Of a stretch of 64,000 nt of DNA, positions 46,027 to 57,795 are shown in pieces. Under the pieces are notes generated by a model. It was not told where the DNA came from and made no database searches. It was given only the letters and a program-made list of their open reading frames with translations. How positions within the stretch are numbered: the first letter of the stretch is position 1; the number at the start of each line of letters is the position of its first letter. A program made the position numbers and the translations under genes. Source of the DNA: Amylostereum areolatum. Lineage: Eukaryota; Basidiomycota; Agaricomycetes; Russulales; Stereaceae. The DNA lies in the NCBI GenBank assembly GCA_012932865.1, contig SAXG01000011.1, forward strand, positions 558,001 through 622,000, written 5' to 3'.

Positions 46027-47912
46027 ATGTCCCATCCGCTGTATGCGCCCGTGGGGGGCATGCTTGTCAGCTTGATCGTGGACTGCATGTAGGTGATTTT
46101 AACTATCTTCATGTAATGCGTATGCTGACGAAGTGCTTGATAGCCTACATGGTATGCTCATGTTGCAGATGTATTGGTTCTTCGTGACCTCGCATGAACA
46201 TCGGGACCATATCTTATTGCGCGTACTGGTGAGTCGCACCGGCACATCCTTGACCTCCTCTAACCAGCATACAGGTTGGCGTTCTATGGTCAGGCCAGAC
46301 AGTTTATGGTCGGGTGCTGCATGCCTGACGCCTTTTTATATCGCACAGGGCAGCCGATTCATTCCAAATCGTCCTGCTCTGTCATGCGCTGTACTACTTC
46401 CTTGTCCTGAACTTCAATAAAGCAGAGGTCCTCGAGGTGTCGGTATGGTGCGCCTTCGACCACGCCCCTTTTGTTGTTCCTTATCACTAATACCTTTCCC
46501 GGCAGGAGCTTGGATGTGAGTCGCCTACGACCGTGGACAGTGATTACGGGAGCTTAAAATACCCCAACCAGTTGGAGGTCGCGCCCTCGGTGAGGATCCC
46601 ACGATGCGGGGCAACCGTGGTTGGACTGACCTTGATCTCTAAGGTGTTGGTTACTTTCGCCGTGCGGACGTGGGTCATTTCACCTCTCCGCCTATGGTCA
46701 GTAATGTATGCATGTCTCGCAGGTTTTTCATGATTCGCGTTTGGCATCGTGAGTTCAGCAAGCTGCTATCAGAACCCCCCGCTCAGGGGCCTGGTGCTAT
46801 ATCCAGTCAGCAACAAGAATAAACTGCTTGTTTTCGTCATAGTAGGCGTGTTTGGCGTGCTCTCCTTCGGATTTCTTACCTGCGCTTCTAGACGGTCTTC
46901 TCTCTAGCACAATTAGGTGCGCCTGCTTGCATGGACTCTGGATCGTACGTTTGGCTCATACAGCATGGAAAGGCATCGGCATGGGCAAGTATTTTGCATC
47001 GACTCTCACGTCCCTTTCCTTACTCTTACTGCCATAATAGCGATGTGTGTGATCAGGTATAACATCATTGTGCTCAGATGGTCCACCATCGTTGATCATA
47101 CGTTCACTTCAGCTTCCTCAAAGAGCGATTTTCCGACCTTCCTTCCTACAAGGTCAGCGGCGGTTCTCTCTCAGATCTTTCTTGCTGCTGACGGGTTATT
47201 TGTCTCCAGACGACGTTGAGCCTGCAGATAGGCTCATCCGTGATCGCAGACGTCACAATCACGGCGCCTTTGATATACTACCTGAACAGGAGCAGGACCG
47301 GGATTGTCGAGTGACATATTCTATTATTATCGACGGACGGCCGAGGCTCATGCGTTTGCGCGAGGTTAGGACGAACTCGCTCATCAACAAGCTGATTCTC
47401 TGGTCCGTCAATACGGCGCTGTTGACTGGGTACGCCGTGCGATGGATGCTTGTGATTTTGCGTTGACCTGAGGATACAGAGTCGTGGAACTACTGCAGCT
47501 GATTACCGTCAGCGAATCCGCAAAATATCACATTGGCGACTTACGAATATGCTCATAGTGGGTGGCCATGACCGACACACTCCTCTTCCTTCCGTTTCAC
47601 CTGGTGATCGCCAAACGTCAGAACTCCCTTTACCTCCGTTTTGTGTCTCATTACTGATGACGCCACCAGTGTACACCAACTGTATGCTTGCCATGTACGT
47701 TGGTCGCATCCCGTTTCCGCGGCCTGCGTTGCTCAATTGCCCTCACTTGCAGGTTAAATGGCCGAAGCGACCTCCGGCGTACCTTCGAAGGCCATATCGA
47801 CACCCCAAACTCGTTCCTTGGTTCGGTCGTGTCGCCTTCCCATATCGAAGCGGAAGAAGATACACCGCGACGGTCTGCTAAATCGAATGGTGTCCCTGTA
47901 AGATATTACTAG
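46027..47912 (+). CDS. DUF6534-type multi-pass membrane protein
   Basis: A basidiomycete membrane-protein family hidden in many short exons. Joining GT..AG introns in phase gives MSHPLYAPVGGMLVSLIVDC, then MYWFFVTSHEHRDHILLRVL, then VGVLWAADSFQIVLLCHALY, YFLVLNFNKAEVLEVSVWSL, FFMIRVWHLSNKNKLLVFVI, VGVFGVLSFGFLT, RTNSLINKLILWSVNTALLT, VVELLQLITWVAMTDTLLFL and LYTNCMLAMLNGRSDLRRTF, ending GVPVRYY-stop. This order (aromatic helices, VGVLW.xDSFQ, CHALYYFLV, NKLIL..VNTALLT, LYTN.MLA.LN.R) matches the DUF6534 pattern. Several hydrophobic helices are evident. The middle (about 46550-47210) is less certain, and the exon boundaries are inferred by similarity to the family pattern. Function unknown in all members. 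Confidence 0.65.
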
Positions 47913-48928
47913 CATCTCGCATCGTTTCGGTCCTTGACATCTCGCGCACGCCATAGTTTTTTCGATTGGACACAACATCCACGGTGAACGTGGAGGCGCA
48001 TTTAAGCGGACGCCGGGTATTTACAGCGCCAGCAAGCCCTTCTGCAGACATCCCCCCATCGTCGTTACCTGGGGTGTCAATGTCAAGACCGCGGGCATGG
48101 GATGCTATCATCCCTGTCCCGAGGCTACCAATCCATAGTCGCGAAGCAGGGGACGAGTGTGCGATTCCGCTGCAGCACTTGTCGAAGAAGGACTTCAGAG
48201 GAGGGTGAGCACCGAGAGTTCGACGACGGATGTCTTGCTGTAAGATAGGTTCAGCTTTAGTTACGGAGTCCGCGTTGCATGTACTTACTACTTATATTAC
48301 TCGCTGCCGTGTGCGCCGATATATTGAAAGTCGACAAATCAATGCAGTCCATTCATTTAGTACATACACGATACCGATGTCTCCCAATACATACAGCAGA
48401 AGGCGCCGAGGGAGGGCCCCTGATGCCTGCAGGCTGCAGCGCCGCAGCAGCAGCGGGCCAGCGGTTGGCGTCACACGGTATCGCCGATTGTAAAGCTGCA
48501 ATATTCTTATGTCCGAAGACTCATTTCATTCGGCACGGTCACATCCTCCTCCAATCCCTCGACGTTCTCGTCAGTTTGCGCGTCTGACCCGGTTTTGACA
48601 ACATTGCGAGTGCGTGCTCGACATATAGACTGCTCTATATCTCTCCGGGGGAGCAGAGTGTGTCAATCTCTCGTTTCGCAGACTTCATTCGTTGGAGGGA
48701 GGTGGGGCATTCGGTGGTTGCGTGGCAAGGACCTCTTTTTGGAAGCGCAACAGGTTGTGCGCGTATTTGGATAGGCTGATATCATCTAATGTGAGCGTCA
48801 TTCCGAGTTCCCTGCCTTTCACTCCACTTGGAATACGGATTTCGCATTCGTCAATTTGTTCGAATATCTTCTCCCTTCATCCTCGTTTGCTATCGTTTGC
48901 TAACGCGTTTCATGCTTTCGTAGATACC
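47913..48928. other. Intergenic region
   Basis: 1 kb with only short frames. One frame is open just upstream of the RRM gene's ATG but lacks motifs and is probably 5' leader. No repeat or RNA gene recognised. Confidence 0.5.
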
Positions 48929-51647
48929 ATGGCTGGATTTGGTTCTCATCACGTCGCGAGACATGCTATATACGCTCGCGCACCTTCTGAAATCCGACAG
49001 CTCGTCCTTGACCATCTCTCCCCACCTCCATGTCCTCCGCGCCCATGGAGAAGCAGGTCTTACGCACACGCTTGGTTTGCACGTAAACTGCTCCCTCAGC
49101 CTGAGCCGGAAGTGGATGGCATCGATGAAGACGAGCTTGGGGATGGTGTCCAACGTCAGCAGAGCACAACAAAACGGTTTACAAAGAGGCGAACACTTAG
49201 CTCCCTCCAACCCTTAGTCTTCACGCCCATTTTTCCAAAGAACCTACTTCCTCCACCGGAGACCGATATAGAACTCAAGGATCAAGGACCACCACATGGC
49301 GCAGAACCCTCCACCTCGCGCGTTCATTCCACCTCACTCTCTCTAGCAAACCTCCCTTCCAATACTACAAAGGCTCTCCTTCGTCCGCGTTTCATCAAAT
49401 ATGGGAAGATAGAGAACATATGGGTGGACGAAGAAGGCCGTACCGCAACTATCACGTTCGTCGATGCCCGGAGTGTCACTACGGTCTTGAAGGAGAATGC
49501 CTCAAGGCCGTTGATGATGAGTGGGCAAGAACTTATCCTGTGGAGGAAGGTCTCAGCGTCGGTACCAACGCCTGTTCCTATTCCACCCATCTCATCTCAG
49601 CAGAGCCCTCAGCCTCCTTCCTCGACGACAGGGTCGTCATCGCCGTCGTTGCGTCCATCTCCTCAGGCATCGTCGTCTTCAAACCAGGATTTCGACCAGG
49701 ACGACTTTTCCATGTTTCCGGACGAGGAACTCGACACAAATAGGACGAACTTCCAGAGAAACGATCATGATCGCGGCCGTGGCGTTCTTTACGTTAGAAA
49801 TCTTCATCGCTGGACGACTTTGAGGGAGCTCCGCGAGACCTTCATAGCCTATGGGACCATCGTCGCCATCCGGCATAGTACGGTTTCCCTTTCCTTTTCT
49901 TCATCCACGCGCTGATTGGCTTTACATTAGAGGAGCAATCCAACCACGCGCATATACTCTTCCACCAAAAACACCACATCTACAGGACTCTCGAGCTAAC
50001 CAAGAACAACCCGCTCGTCCTGCGCGACAGAAGGCTTATCCTCGAGGCATCGCCGGACGTCCCAGATATTCTAGAGCTGGAGAGGGACACTCTCTGGCAC
50101 ACATCCCTCGATGATCCGTTCGTGGGCTCCTCTTCTCCTTCGCCCTACAGGGTACTTGCGATTCGTGCGGCGAGCGAAGCGGCCAAGGCAATTCGCAACC
50201 AGGTTCAGTCACCACCATCTTGCACCCTTTTCGCCGGCAAGCTTCCGATCGGCGTGCGTCCAGCCAAGCTTGCGCGTCTCTTCACTCGCCTCGGCCCCCT
50301 CGTCGACCTGCGTATAGGTGTGTGTCACAACATCATCATCAGTGTACTCATCAACTCAACTGTTGACCCTTCCTCCTGCAGCTGCGCATCGCCGCTATGC
50401 CCTCCTCGAGTACCCCACCGTCGACGCTGCGGTCTTTGCGCTCCAAGAAGCCATCAATGCGCAAGTCAGATACGGCCATATGCTCCCCGAATTGGACTTC
50501 GCATCCGACAATCGTACCTCACGTCGCTCACGGACGATATACGTCAACAACTGGCCTGCAATTGACGGGGAACACCGCGTGCCGAACAAGGAGGAGCAGA
50601 AGGAGGTGGCGAGGCAAAGGCAGAAGAAGGCGAGGAAGGTGAGGAGGGCAGAGCTGAAGGGGCGGGTGGCGGGCAGGGAGGCGGAGCGGGTGGCGAAGGA
50701 GAACGAGCTGGTGAGGAGAGCCATGGAAAGAAAGTGGGCGCAGGAGACCATGGCAAACGTGAGGCTAGCAGAGGCCGAAGGCCTTCTCATACTTCCCAGT
50801 GGAGAAGGTGTCGTGGTCGATGCCCACACGGAAAGTCGGGAGGTGGACGCCGTAACCACTGCCAAGATGACCGAAAACGAGCTTTCTCAATCTCAAGTGG
50901 AGGTCAAGGGCCTGGAGCTATCCGACTATCAAGAGGGCGTCGTGGCTCAGCCCAAGAAGTCGAAGTCGAAGTCGAAGTCGAAGTCGAAGAGGTCAAGCAG
51001 CTCGCCTCCGGCTGAAGACGTGGAACCCTATAGTCCTGCCCACCTCCGTACGGTCTTCGAGGCCCAGAACGGCTTGCAAGCAGTCATTATGAGTACGTCT
51101 ATCTCTCCTCCATCGCGTTCTTCTCGACTCACGCGTGTTATGTGTCCCAGTGCCGCAGTACGGCCAATCCAGGACTCGTCCCGCGTTCGTCGTATTCGAA
51201 GACAGACCCCAAGCCGAAAAAGCGTTGAAAGCGCTCCAAGGCGCCTCTCTCCCTTCCGCTGCACCCGGCGTTCCAGCGACCGAGCTCGAATTGACCATGT
51301 CGGAGCTCCCCTACTTCGGCCCGATCGACTTGGCCGACTTGCTGGGTGACGGCGTGCAAGGCGAGTTCGATAAGCTGGGAGAATGGAAGGAGTGGGATGA
51401 GGTGCGGACGACTTCGCGCGTGATGGATTGGGAGGAGGCCCGTCAACTCAGGATAGAGCGCGACGACGACGACGAGGACGAGGGCGAGAATGTGCGAGGC
51501 GCACCCACCAGGAGAGTAGACCCGTCACCCGAGGCGGAATCGAATGGAAAGAAGTGGCCCTTTGGTCTGCGCAGTGACCCTCCGTTTAGCGTGCATACTG
51601 CAGCAAGCGACCCTCCTCGACGACGTGGATTTGGCCTTAAATCATGA
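48929..51647 (+). CDS. RNA-binding protein with several RRM domains
   Basis: Multi-exon protein starting MAGFGSHHVARHAIYARAPS at 48929. A first RRM-like unit spans LSLANLPSNTTKALLRPRFI and KIENIWVDEEGRTATITFVD. A second has GVLYVRNLHRWTTLRELRET then GTIVAIRH. A third reads CTLFAGKLPIGVRPAKLARL, RLGPLVDLRI and RRYALLEYPTVDAAVFALQE. A long basic helical segment (KEVARQRQKKARKVRRAELK and onward to WAQETMANVRLAEAE) follows, then a tandem Ser-Lys run (about 50958-50991). Another fold element reads RPAFVVFEDRPQAEKALKAL. The tail is acidic (RDDDDEDEGE) and ends RRRGFGLKS-stop. RNP motifs are degenerate in the first domain. Nuclear RNA processing is likely by family, exact role unknown. The frame downstream of each intron I checked is open. 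Confidence 0.78.
50955..50993 (+). repeat. Hexamer tandem repeat inside the RRM gene
   Basis: About six copies of AAGTCG encode alternating Lys-Ser in the RRM protein. In-frame (6-bp unit), so length changes would not break the gene. Confidence 0.8.
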
Positions 51648-52159
51648 AGCGATTCGTAGGGCTTCGGGGGTCCCAGGAAAGCTCGCAGGGATTATATCAC
51701 TCATCTATAGAATTCACACCCACGCCTAATGAATTGCAATACACACTGCTCATATAACATTGACATCTGAAGAGGGCTGGCTCGGCTCGGCAGGTTATAA
51801 CTCGAATTATGGCACAGGATGGGGGTTAACGGCGGGATGGATGGATGATATGGAGAATGAGTGGGCATTGTTGAAATGCAACGACGGTAAGGGCTACATG
51901 AGATAAGTACTACGGTACTGTGGGTATCATAAAGAGTCCGGGTGCAGGATGGCGAGGGAGAGGTTGAAGAGAACGGACCTTCCGCTGATGGTTGGTGTAG
52001 AGAATATACAGTACTGCATGCCTCGGTTGAACGAGACGAAAAATATGTTTCGGTATTCAATTGAGACCACGGCGTAGGGAACTTCAGTCGACATGAGCAA
52101 GAAGGTTACGCCCGTTCGAGGATGATGGGCTTGAAAACTGCGCCAAATCCGCTTCGCAC
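51648..52159. other. Intergenic region between convergent genes
   Basis: Shared 3' flank of the RRM gene (+) and the methyltransferase (-). Nothing recognised. Confidence 0.5.
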
Positions 52160-53413
52160 TTACTCCTTCTTACGCGCCCAAGCGAAGTACACATTCGTCG
52201 TGAACGTCCAGTCGTCCCGCTTCATATCTTCCGCGCGCTGCGCTTGCATCTCCGGCGTGAACCCGGCGGCGACCAGGGCTAGGGACGGGTCGTAAGAGAA
52301 GGAGCGATTCCACGATGTCTTGAGCGTGTCCGCCAAACCGGCGATCTTGGCGTCTGCCAGCGATTCGCCCGCGATCCCGTCAACAGCTGCCCTAAAGGTG
52401 TAGGAACAGCGGTACGCACCGTCGGACGGCGGGCTAATGGGAAGCACCGCGTTATGGATGTTGACCTCGCTAAAGTTGTTCGACTCCTTGAGGAAGGACT
52501 CCAATTTGGAGCCGAGGGAAGGGATTTGTCCTCTGTCCGTGAAGGTCTGAACCAAAGCCTTGTAGGCGGCCTTGATCCCCGGCGCGTCGCCCTCGACTTT
52601 GTCGTTGATGGAGACGTCCTCGATAATGAACCACCCGCCAGGCTTGACAAGCGAGGAAACACGGGATATGACGGCGGAAGGGTTGGGGAGCTGTGCTCGG
52701 GAGTGAGAAGGAGGGAGGGTGAGAAAGGGCATGACATACGTGAACGAAGAGGAAACGAGCATGGACGACGTCATAGCTCTCCGCGGGGAGATTTATAGGT
52801 TGGAGAACATCGAGGAGCTGGAATGTTACGTTGGATGGAAGGTCGCTGCCAGTGGTGACAGTGAGCGTCTGGCACAAATTCATAAGTTGGATGAACATAC
52901 GTGCGGGAAAGAGGGCTGATGTCCGTCGCTAGAACCTTGGCCGAAGGAAACAGTAGACCAGTCTCGATAGCCCTACGAAGGAGTTGCGTCAGAATACAAG
53001 AAGCGAGGAGCGGATGGGAACATAATTACCATGTACCTGTCCCAGCTCTGTAGGAGAGTTGGCAGACATGCGTCAACATGAGCAGGTAGCTAAGAGAACG
53101 ACCACTACGGATCGCTTACCCCAACTCCAGTATATTTTTGGGATCCTTTAAAGGCGCGAAGGTAAGCTTCCCGTCCATGTACGCCGTCAGCCCGCGATGG
53201 AGCGCGTCGAGCCTCGAATGGAGATCAGTTCACATTGCGGACGTGGATGTTGGTGTATGCCCATACCTAATGGATTCGGTTTCGCTCTGTAGTTCCAGTC
53301 ATATGTTAGCAGGCGGATACACACCATGAGCAGATCAAAATATCTACCGCATGTCCTTTGTGCCAGTAAGTCGAACCGGAACTTGTGGACGCGGGGGCGG
53401 GGTCAGCCGACAT
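52160..53413 (-). CDS. Class I SAM-dependent methyltransferase
   Basis: Small-molecule-type methyltransferase. The ATG at 53413 gives MSADPAPASTSSGSTYWHKG; further exons give SETESI and RLDALHRGLTAYMDGKLTFA with PLKDPKNILELG. The SAM-binding loop ELGAGTGTWAIETG is completed by an 18-nt exon (53047-53030) between two introns. Then come LFPSAKVLATDIS (end of strand 2 with its acidic residue), FQLLDVLQPINLPAESYDVVHARFLFVH (motif II area), VSSLVKPGGWFIIEDV (post-motif strand) and the end TFTTNVYFAWARKKE-stop. Splice phases agree. About 290-300 residues; complete. Resembles fungal LaeA/secondary-metabolism-type methyltransferases, but no cluster surrounds it, so the substrate is open. Confidence 0.82.
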
Positions 53414-54853
53414 GTCTTTCTTGTCGTGAGAGGTGGGGCGGGTTGAATGCAATTGGTAGGCTAGTCGACTGGGTTTATATAGTAGAAGTGTATGCCGTCC
53501 TCGGAGGTCTAGACTTCCTTCGAAGCACGAATCCGGTAGCTCGCTCGCCAGTCGAGTCAGAAGTAAACATAGGTCAGAACTTAGAAGACGGTGTCCGTCG
53601 GAATGAGTGGGGCCCCGACGGGATAGCCAAGGACAGCGCAAAATGGGATCTGTGGTATGACACAACACGCCAAAGGTGGGCAAGCCCGCAGCCACACGAG
53701 GGTTAGAGATGTGAAACCTGGTCAGTTCGACCAGAGAATGGTATGTTTGTCAATATCCGGCGAAAGCCTCTAATCCTAAGATGTACTTACAGATATGATA
53801 CCAGCCGTGACAGAGGGACCAGCAGTGATACCTCGAGCGACCTCCACGATTTCGATCTGACCGCGAAGGCACAGGCAGCCTCCTGCTGATCAACACTATC
53901 CGGGACGGAAACCGCTAGCATCGACAGCACCGTACGCAATGCGCATACTTCCCCAAAGTTCAGATCTGACCACAGAAGCGCGGTCAGCCTCCTGCTGAGC
54001 AGCACCAATCAAGTCTATGGTCGCACTTCGTACCCATCAGCAACCTCTAGGAGCAGCATGCGTAGAATCCCGACAACGCCTCCAGGCGAACCCTTCGACC
54101 ACCATGGCCTTGATCCGCAGGTCGGTCATGTCTGGCGCAGCCGCGCAAGTCGCGCATATTGACGATGGGAGATGGAAAAAGGCTGATGAGTAGTGGTTGG
54201 TCTGGTATCCAGTTTTATTTAATGTGGGAGACAGATGCGTAGCGGGGATTGTCTGAGTGTGCGTCGCTAGGTGCTTCCCGAAGCTATGAGGAGCGCGAGC
54301 TTGTGGCTACCCAGTAGGCCATGAGGGGATGTCATCGTGTCTTCGGCGCGAATATTTGGGCGAAAGCTGAAAGTGTGAAAAGTAGACGGGAACTGCGAGG
54401 CGCGTGTGGACCTGGTGGGCAGGAAAAACGTCGGACTCATCGTCATTGACAATGACATCAGACCGCAAAGCTTTGCACGTGTTTACATTGTACATAACCT
54501 GTACAAAACCACCATCATCGCCATCCTCTTATTCAATGCGTACGTCTCGTCGCCATCCGACTCGCAACGCATTCAACGTCATTTCGGAGCCTCAGTGGAG
54601 ATTTTGCCAGGGAAACAACCCGTGAGGACAAGCCGCAAGCAAGGAACCGGTCCAGGGGTCGTCGGTACAGACAGCAGACCATCTTTCGTCCAAGTTGTAC
54701 GGCCCGCCCTATGATGAAAGATCTCCCAATGCCCTCGTGAACAAGTCGCTTGTCATCGAAACATTTTTTGCCTCTGCGCAATCCCGATATGCCGCACCGT
54801 CCAAGGTCCTCATATATCAGCTCATCATCCACCGGTCTTCACCGTCCCTCTCG
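53414..54853. other. 1.4-kb intergenic region with short imperfect repeats
   Basis: No gene supported. Two imperfect direct copies of about 42 bp (from 53855 and 53964; core CAGCCTCCTGCTGA) lie 109 bp apart. A block at about 53733-53790 resembles 57436-57494 downstream of the GH78 gene that follows. Minus-strand frames here give QQEA-containing peptides with stops between them, possibly a dead gene, but no family was recognised. Confidence 0.4.
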
Positions 54854-57279
54854 ATGTTACCGTCCCTCTCTTTCGTGCTTTTTCCTGCATCGCTCGCGTG
54901 GGCGGCCGCGCCTGCAGGCCCATGGGACGAGTTCAACTATGCACCGGAATCCAGGACAGTATACCCCACGGCGATATATCGTGTACATGGCACCGTCGAA
55001 AACGCGTCGGACCTGGCAGGGAACCAAGGCTCTGCCACACTCTCGGGGAATAACTCGTATGTCACCCTCGATTTTGGGAAAGAGGTTCGTGTGCTTTGCT
55101 CTTCGCGGTTCTCAATCACTGACGAATGGTCGCAGGTTGGCGGGCTCGTCTCCTGGAACTTTGAGAACGTCACCTCTTCGTCAGCCGTATCCCTCTCCTT
55201 CACCGAGTCTCCCTTGTTTGTCCGTCCGTACGCATCTGACGATGCGGGAAGCTCGGCCGAAAATATGACCGTGGATGGTGTCGAGCCGGTCCTCGCCCCC
55301 CTTCCAACCGGATTTTGGACACAGCCCGTGCAATGGCTCCGAGGCGGCTTCCGTTACCTCACCATCGTCTCCAATTCCGACGACCCCACCACCATCTCGA
55401 ACGTATCCTGCGCCATCTCATTCATGCCCCATTTTGACAACCTGCGGAACTACTCGGGCTACTTTTACGCGGCGGACCCAGGGTCTGAAGATGAAGATTT
55501 CTTGACGAAGCTGTGGTATGCGGGAGCGTACACTGTACAGACAAATGCGATACCAGTGGATCAGGGAAGGCTACTTCCTTCGCCAGACCATGGTGAGCTC
55601 CTCCTTTTTGGACATGGCGATAATCGCTGACGATGGAATAGGTTGGGCCAACAATGCCACTATTGGTATCGCCAGTCCCGTCCTGGTGGACGGAGCCAAG
55701 CGCGATCGGTACGTCACCTACTCCTCACGCCCGTGTCCTTATCCTGACTTCTACGCGTCATAAAGGACTATCTGGCCAGGCATGTCTGCGTGCTCGTAAT
55801 CATTTGGGCATATCTAATACGAACAAGCTTAGGCGACATGGGCATTTCCACGCCGACGAGCTTTGTATCCTTGAACGACTTGATCCCGACCAAGAACAGC
55901 CTCCTGTCTTTATTTTCATGGCAAGCCGCGTCGGGCCAACTACCATTCTCTGGTCCGACCATTAACGCCCGTGGGAGGTTCGTTTACCTGTTCTCCCGCT
56001 TCTCAGCCTGCAACTTATGCGGAAATGATTCCAGTGCTACTTACCACGAGTGGACTATGATTGGCGTCCACAGTACATGGCTCTATACTGGCGATATCGA
56101 CCTGGTGCAAACTTTGTGGGCCAATTACACAAAGGCCGTTGGTTACCTTGAGAGTTTGGTCGGAAACGCAGGCTTGATCAATTCTACTGCTGCGCCGGCT
56201 GACTGGGGTCGCAGCAATGGAGGAGGATACAGCATCTCTCCGAACGCTGCTTACTACAAAGTAATACTACCCCTTCCCGAACCTTGACCAGCGGGAAGCC
56301 AACACTATTCTTTCCAGGTCCTCTTGAACAGCGTCGAGCTCGCCAACGCGCTGAATCAAACCGACCTCGCCGCTGCCTGGGCCGCCAATGCGACGACGCT
56401 CAAGGCCAACTTCAACAAGGTCCTGTGGATGGATGATGTCGGGATGTACCGCGACAACGAGTCGACCACCCTCATACCCCAGGATGGGAACTCGCTCGCG
56501 CTTCTCTTCAACCTCACCACCTCCCCGGCGCAAAAGGAGTCCATCAGCGAGGGGCTGACGAAGAACTGGGTGGAGCTCGGGGCGGTCGGACCAGAGATGC
56601 CAGACACGGTCGCGCCGTTTGTGAGCGGATTCGAGGTTCGCCGTCCCAGCGCATTCGCCGCACGCTGGCTTGGCTGACGAAGATGGGCAGATTCAGGCGC
56701 ATTTCGAGGCGGGCCGCGGCGAGCGGGCACTAGATCTCATCCGGAGAGAGTGGGGATATATGCTCACGACCAACCTCAGTGTGCAATCCACCCTCCTGGA
56801 AGGTTACACCGCGAACGGCTCCCTCGGGTGCGTTTTTCTAGACCCTCGCGTGGTCTTTCTCGTTCCAGAGGCTCATCGGAGACAGATATCGCTGGTATGC
56901 GGGCTACGACTCGGACGACTCGTACACGTCTCACGCGCACGGCTGGAGCACGGGCCCGACCTCCGCGCTCACGTTCTACGTCCTCGGGCTCACCGTCACC
57001 TCCCCTCAAGGTGCGACCTGGGCCGTGTCGCCGCATCTGAGCGGGCTTCCGGCGGCGCAGGGCGGGTTCTCGACGGGCCTGGGGTGGTTCGGCGTGCGGT
57101 GGTCGTCGAACGAGACGGTGTTTGAGCTGGACGTGGACGTGCCCACGGGGACGAAGGGGGTGGCGACGCTGCCGGTATCGGGGACGACGACGGTGGATGG
57201 CGAGGCGGCGACGGGGAATGGAACGGTGTTCACGTTAGAGGGTGGGAACCATATTATTGTCGTCGCGGTCGGCTCGTAA
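54854..57279 (+). CDS. GH78 alpha-L-rhamnosidase, copy 2, intact
   Basis: Secreted glycoside hydrolase family 78 enzyme that releases terminal alpha-L-rhamnose, e.g. from plant pectin or flavonoid glycosides. Nine exons: 54854-55084, 55136-55592, 55642-55708, 55766-55779 (14 nt), 55833-55977, 56035-56260, 56318-56635, 56691-56827, 56886-57279; phases all agree, giving 662 residues with no stop. A signal peptide (MLPSLSFVLFPASLAWA) leads to APAGPWDEFNYAP. N-glycosylation-type NxS/T sites are frequent. The family core motif KRDRTIWPGDMG spans the micro-exon; VHSTWLYTGDIDLVQTLW, DWGRSNGGGYSISPNAAYY, WMDDVGMYRDNE and SHAHGWSTGPTSAL follow. The intron after the micro-exon (55780-55832) uses a GC donor (GCATGT). 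Best candidate for the working member of the three local copies. Confidence 0.88.
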
Positions 57280-57795
57280 GTAGGGGCTCCTTGTTCACTT
57301 GCGCCCTGGTCACTTGGTCTCCGGCCACTATGTGTGCAAGCTTCAATTCAGTTGCAAGAAGTGCCCAGTGAATCGACACGTGCAGCGTGAGGGGCGCGAC
57401 TACTTATTTTGTACATAGAGATATGATACGAGCCAGAGTAATGGCTTGTTTATCGATGTTTGCCAAAAGCCTTCGATCCTAACATACACAAACAACGATT
57501 CCTAACGATTCCCCAGCACTTTCCATCATTCGCCGGTACTTAAAGACCGTCACCAAAAGCACGCGATATGTGCACTGTCGGAGCTATATCTAAACTCCAG
57601 TAAATAAGCACCTATGACTGGAAACCCGATGACGTCAATGTAAGCCATTACTCATGTGCTGACAGTGTGAGAGCGCGGAGTGTGTGGACGTCAGGGAAGG
57701 GATCATACAAGGATCGTATAAAGCAAAGTTGAAATTGCTCGACCGATTCCTGCCTTCCCCCCTCTGCCTCTCCCCCGCCACTTGCACATACATCC
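57280..57795. other. Intergenic region upstream of dienelactone hydrolase
   Basis: About 500 bp between GH78 copy 2 and the dienelactone hydrolase ATG, both plus strand. Contains the 57436-57494 block resembling sequence at 53.7 kb. TATA-like GTATAAAGC at about 57717, roughly 80 bp before the ATG. Confidence 0.45.
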
